A stretch of DNA of 21,451 nt, from positions 1-21,451 of the forward strand of contig OUQQ01000337.1 in NCBI GenBank assembly GCA_900404475.1. The letters run 5' to 3'. This document shows, piece after piece, positions 19,551 to 21,451 of the stretch. Both the position numbers and the translations under genes were made by a program. The notes beneath the pieces are model-generated. The model searched no databases. It was not told the origin of the DNA and worked only from the letters and a program-made list of their open reading frames with translations. Source of the DNA: Spongospora subterranea (Eukaryota; Endomyxa; Phytomyxea; Plasmodiophorida; Plasmodiophoridae). Position 1 is the first letter of the stretch. The number at the start of each line of letters is the position of its first letter.

Positions 19551-19736
19551 TTGTTCAAATGACTTATCAATCCACGATCCAACTTTGGAATGCGCTGTGT
19601 GTTCAATCCCACTGGTCGGTTTGCCGAATTCATTAGATAAGTTCAACAATGATTCCTGACCATTGATTTCCGCACCGAAACTAATCGTTGAATTCGTCTT
19701 GTCCACACTTGTGTACACAGCCGAAACCTGAACAAT
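19551..19736. promoter_or_regulatory. shared 186-bp gap between two divergent stress-type genes
   Basis: The gap separates the start codons of the minus-strand LEA-like gene (19550) and the plus-strand Hsp12/LEA-like gene (19737). It must hold both 5' regions, so joint regulation is likely. I see no clean TATA box and no textbook heat-shock element of three alternating GAA/TTC units, so the regulator is unknown. Confidence 0.5.
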
Positions 19737-20167
19737 ATGTCGGATCTGAATCCGAACTTGATGCCGGGCCAAGAGCCAACACGAACGGAGAAGATGCAGG
19801 AATCCATGCGAGGTTCAATGAGAGAAGCCAGAGCGAAACTGGAGGGAGAGGACCCAAGCACAACACAGCGAGCACAGCTCGTGTCAGAAAACCCGCTGGA
19901 ATCAGTGCAAAAACAGGATACGACGCTCGTTGATAAGACGACCGACAAAACCAAAAAAGCGTTCCAGAACCTTCAAGACCCGTCAGATCGCCAAGGGTAA
20001 GTCCTTGCCAGCTTGATCCTTGAATAAACGATGAGATGTAAAATTTTGGATATATTGACCGCAATCCAAATATTCAATAAGCTAATGGATCTAGACGAGA
20101 AAACGTTGGTGATCGCTGGGAACGAACTTGTCAGATGCGCCACATAATCTCAGTGTTTTACATCTGA
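19737..20167 (+). CDS. small Hsp12/LEA-like hydrophilic protein, about 110 aa
   Basis: Exon 19737-19996 starts MSDLNPNLMPGQEPTRTEK and runs through SMREARAKLEG and DKTTDKTKKAFQNLQ. It is hydrophilic, low in aromatics, with short amphipathic helices, and begins MSD like yeast Hsp12. A GTAAGT donor at 19997 and a CTAG acceptor at 20094 (98-nt intron, phase 2) lead to exon 20095-20167 (RENVGDRWERTC, ending FYI). If the intron is retained, the product stops three bases later at 86-87 residues. Exon 2 is less LEA-like, so the 3' end is uncertain. It is transcribed away from the LEA-like gene at 19068-19550. A role in stress protection is inferred from composition alone. Confidence 0.65.
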
Positions 20168-20723
20168 GGTTCCGTCGAAATATACGGCCCCGTCAATTGA
20201 TAACCGATCGGTTTTCGTCAGGGTTCACGTGTTGATACGCTTTCGGTAAACATGATTGGGACTGGACGCGATAAAGTCATCGATTGTAGAGCGATGGTCA
20301 ATAAACGGACTCAATAAGAGCTAGAAAACGGTCAATTCTGATTTTCATCGGTTATGTGACTTTGGCATATTCGATAAGATTTGGTCATTGTTGCTTTGGA
20401 ATAACAAAATTAGCCGCCGCACATCAAATGATCACACATTCAACGATTGGCTCGAATGGCAAGGACACCGCGATTCCCGATTGTGAGATATAGATTGTCC
20501 CTCTTACAGATGTGGAAAGACCTCACAATTCGGACCGTTGGTCGATAGCTGGGATGACTCTCACTAGCTCTGAGAATCGCAACATTCATATATCTGTTAA
20601 CGGGATGAAACCCTTGGCAGATTGGTTTCAGCCGGGGGCGCCATCATGAAGTAGTTATGACAAAGCGTTTTCTCATTCTATACCGCAAATCAACACAACA
20701 ATGGTTCATGGGTGTTAAACCTC
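20168..20723. other. intergenic stretch, nothing recognised
   Basis: No frame of protein-like character, tRNA or repeat stands out on either strand. It probably contains the 3' end of the Hsp12/LEA-like transcript and the 5' flank of the gene at 20724. Confidence 0.4.
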
Positions 20724-21202
20724 ATGGCGTCAACGGGCGCTTTCATATATTCAGCAGCCCAGGTGCCGGTCAACTCAGCAAGGTCGTGTGGCAAGTTCTC
20801 CAACACAATTGTCGCTCTTGAACAAATCGGAACGTGAATGGTTCAATAGACGCCAAAGACCCTATTGGTCCCTCTGGTTTCGACAGACGAGGCCATGGCC
20901 GTCCGCTCCCAATCATGACGTTGAACCTCGCTGGGGAGCGACGTACAAGTAGTTCAGCGGCACATTTGACGGTTGGAATTGTGAACCCTGGATATCCTGT
21001 TGAACTAACATTCATTAACAATATTAGGGGTCGAGCTATAAATATTGATCAAACACAAATGTTATGGAAACTCGGCCAAACAACTCAGCCCATCAAGTCG
21101 TTTCATGTCGACCGATCATCTCTTAGTCGTTTCATGTCGACCGATCATCTCTTGGGCCATGGGTCGGCCGATATTTCTGTAAACGGTCAAAGGCAGAACT
21201 GA
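20724..21202 (+). CDS. small two-exon protein of unknown function, about 141 aa
   Basis: Exon 1 is 20724-20833 (MASTGAFIYSAAQVPVNSAR) and exon 2 is 20887-21202. The 53-nt intron has a GTGAAT donor and a TTTCGACAG acceptor, phase 2, which joins two frames that separately lack a start or a proper end. The middle is hydrophobic and beta-prone (HLTVGIVNPGYPVELTF). The C-terminal third contains a perfect 29-bp duplication that shifts the frame, so the last 30 or so residues may not be the ancestral ones. No family recognised. It is followed 36 bp later by the F-box-like gene. Confidence 0.5.
21096..21153 (+). repeat. perfect 29-bp tandem duplication
   Basis: The unit at 21096-21124, beginning AGTCGTTTCATGTCGACCG, is repeated exactly at 21125-21153. 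Because 29 is not a multiple of three, the second copy is read in another frame (first VDRSSL, then MSTDHLL). Perfect identity points to a very recent event or an assembly slip. Confidence 0.9.
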
Positions 21203-21238
21203 ACCCTGGCTGGTCATTGTCTTATTGATCTCCCAAAC

Positions 21239-21451
21239 ATGATTGACCAACTACCAGACGATGTGCTCGCGATTGTGGCCGCGTTCGCTAACGATTGGGG
21301 TGTTTGTCGCTGTCCATTCCCTCTGCAAGGTGTTTGCTCAAGACTCAATGAAGCACATTGCAAGTACGAGGCGTCAAAATGGATCAAGTATAGACAGACC
21401 CTGCCGACGCCAATTCTCACACAACGGGATGAATACATCGTGTACGAAGGT
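21239..21451 (+). CDS. F-box-like protein, N-terminal part (runs off the edge)
   Basis: An ATG at 21239 opens 71 codons without a stop to the window edge. The first 45 residues fit an F-box: MIDQLPDDVLAIVAAF, then PLQGVCSRLNEAH, with the leading LPDD(V/I)L and the VCSRLN/VCKRW-like second half. F-box proteins use this helix set to dock on Skp1 and bring substrates to SCF ubiquitin ligases; the substrate-binding part lies beyond the window. The motif is short and seen only once, so a chance match remains possible. Confidence 0.6.
   Translation, partial: MIDQLPDDVLAIVAAFANDWGVCRCPFPLQGVCSRLNEAHCKYEASKWIKYRQTLPTPILTQRDEYIVYEG

Noticed and set aside
19047..19659. Two long plus-strand open frames (171 and 195 codons)
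   Set aside because: Both are antisense to the LEA-like gene; their Leu/Pro/Ser-rich repeats are the complement of the 11-mer repeats.
19551..19772. N-terminal extension of the LEA-like gene to 19772
   Set aside because: The frame is open but has no ATG before 19550, and it would overlap the start of the divergent gene.
1..21451. tRNA, rRNA, CRISPR array, bacterial promoters or ribosome-binding sites
   Set aside because: None could be recognised. Short introns and protein families show nuclear eukaryotic DNA, where bacterial signals are not expected.

Overview
This window looks like nuclear DNA from a compact eukaryotic genome. Nearly every gene is split by short GT-AG introns. I place about 35 of them at 41-98 nt, most at 46-65, plus one of 122 nt and one GC-AG intron. 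Intergenic gaps are small and genes sit on both strands. The clearest genes are a TFIID subunit (TAF1) with a zinc knuckle and two C-terminal bromodomains, and a nucleolar MIF4G/MA3 protein (NOM1/Sgd1). A double-bromodomain TAF1 beside a rolling-stone-like membrane protein points towards an opisthokont (a small animal, a holozoan protist or an early fungus), but the sequence does not settle the organism.

Layout. 1-974: sparse DNA with a long imperfect hairpin at 179-371. 975-2963 (+): nine-exon coiled-coil protein, tail-to-tail with the next gene. 3023-15471 (all minus, a 12.4 kb one-strand block): rolling-stone-like six-helix membrane protein; an unresolved small gene (about 3924-4668); a disordered proline-rich protein ending in a Cys/His cluster (4695-6561); TAF1 (6678-12291, 17 exons, about 1570 aa); a degenerate minisatellite of about 40 bp period (12523-12860); NOM1 (12922-15471, 6 exons). 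15606-16419: two adjacent inverted-repeat elements. 16420-17608: fragmentary plus-strand coding signal whose last exon overlaps the end of an EF-hand gene (17602-18903, minus). 19068-20167: a divergent pair of small hydrophilic LEA/Hsp12-like genes sharing a 186-bp gap. 20724-21202 (+): small two-exon gene of unknown function carrying a perfect 29-bp tandem duplication. 21239 to the right edge (+): start of an F-box-like protein.

Functional picture. TAF1 (transcription initiation) and NOM1 (18S rRNA maturation) are housekeeping genes. The LEA-like pair suggests a desiccation or stress response under shared control. I see no operon, plasmid, phage or CRISPR structure. All exon models were made by hand from reading-frame continuity, intron phase and, for TAF1, NOM1 and the rolling-stone gene, comparison with remembered family features. 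No search or alignment was run.
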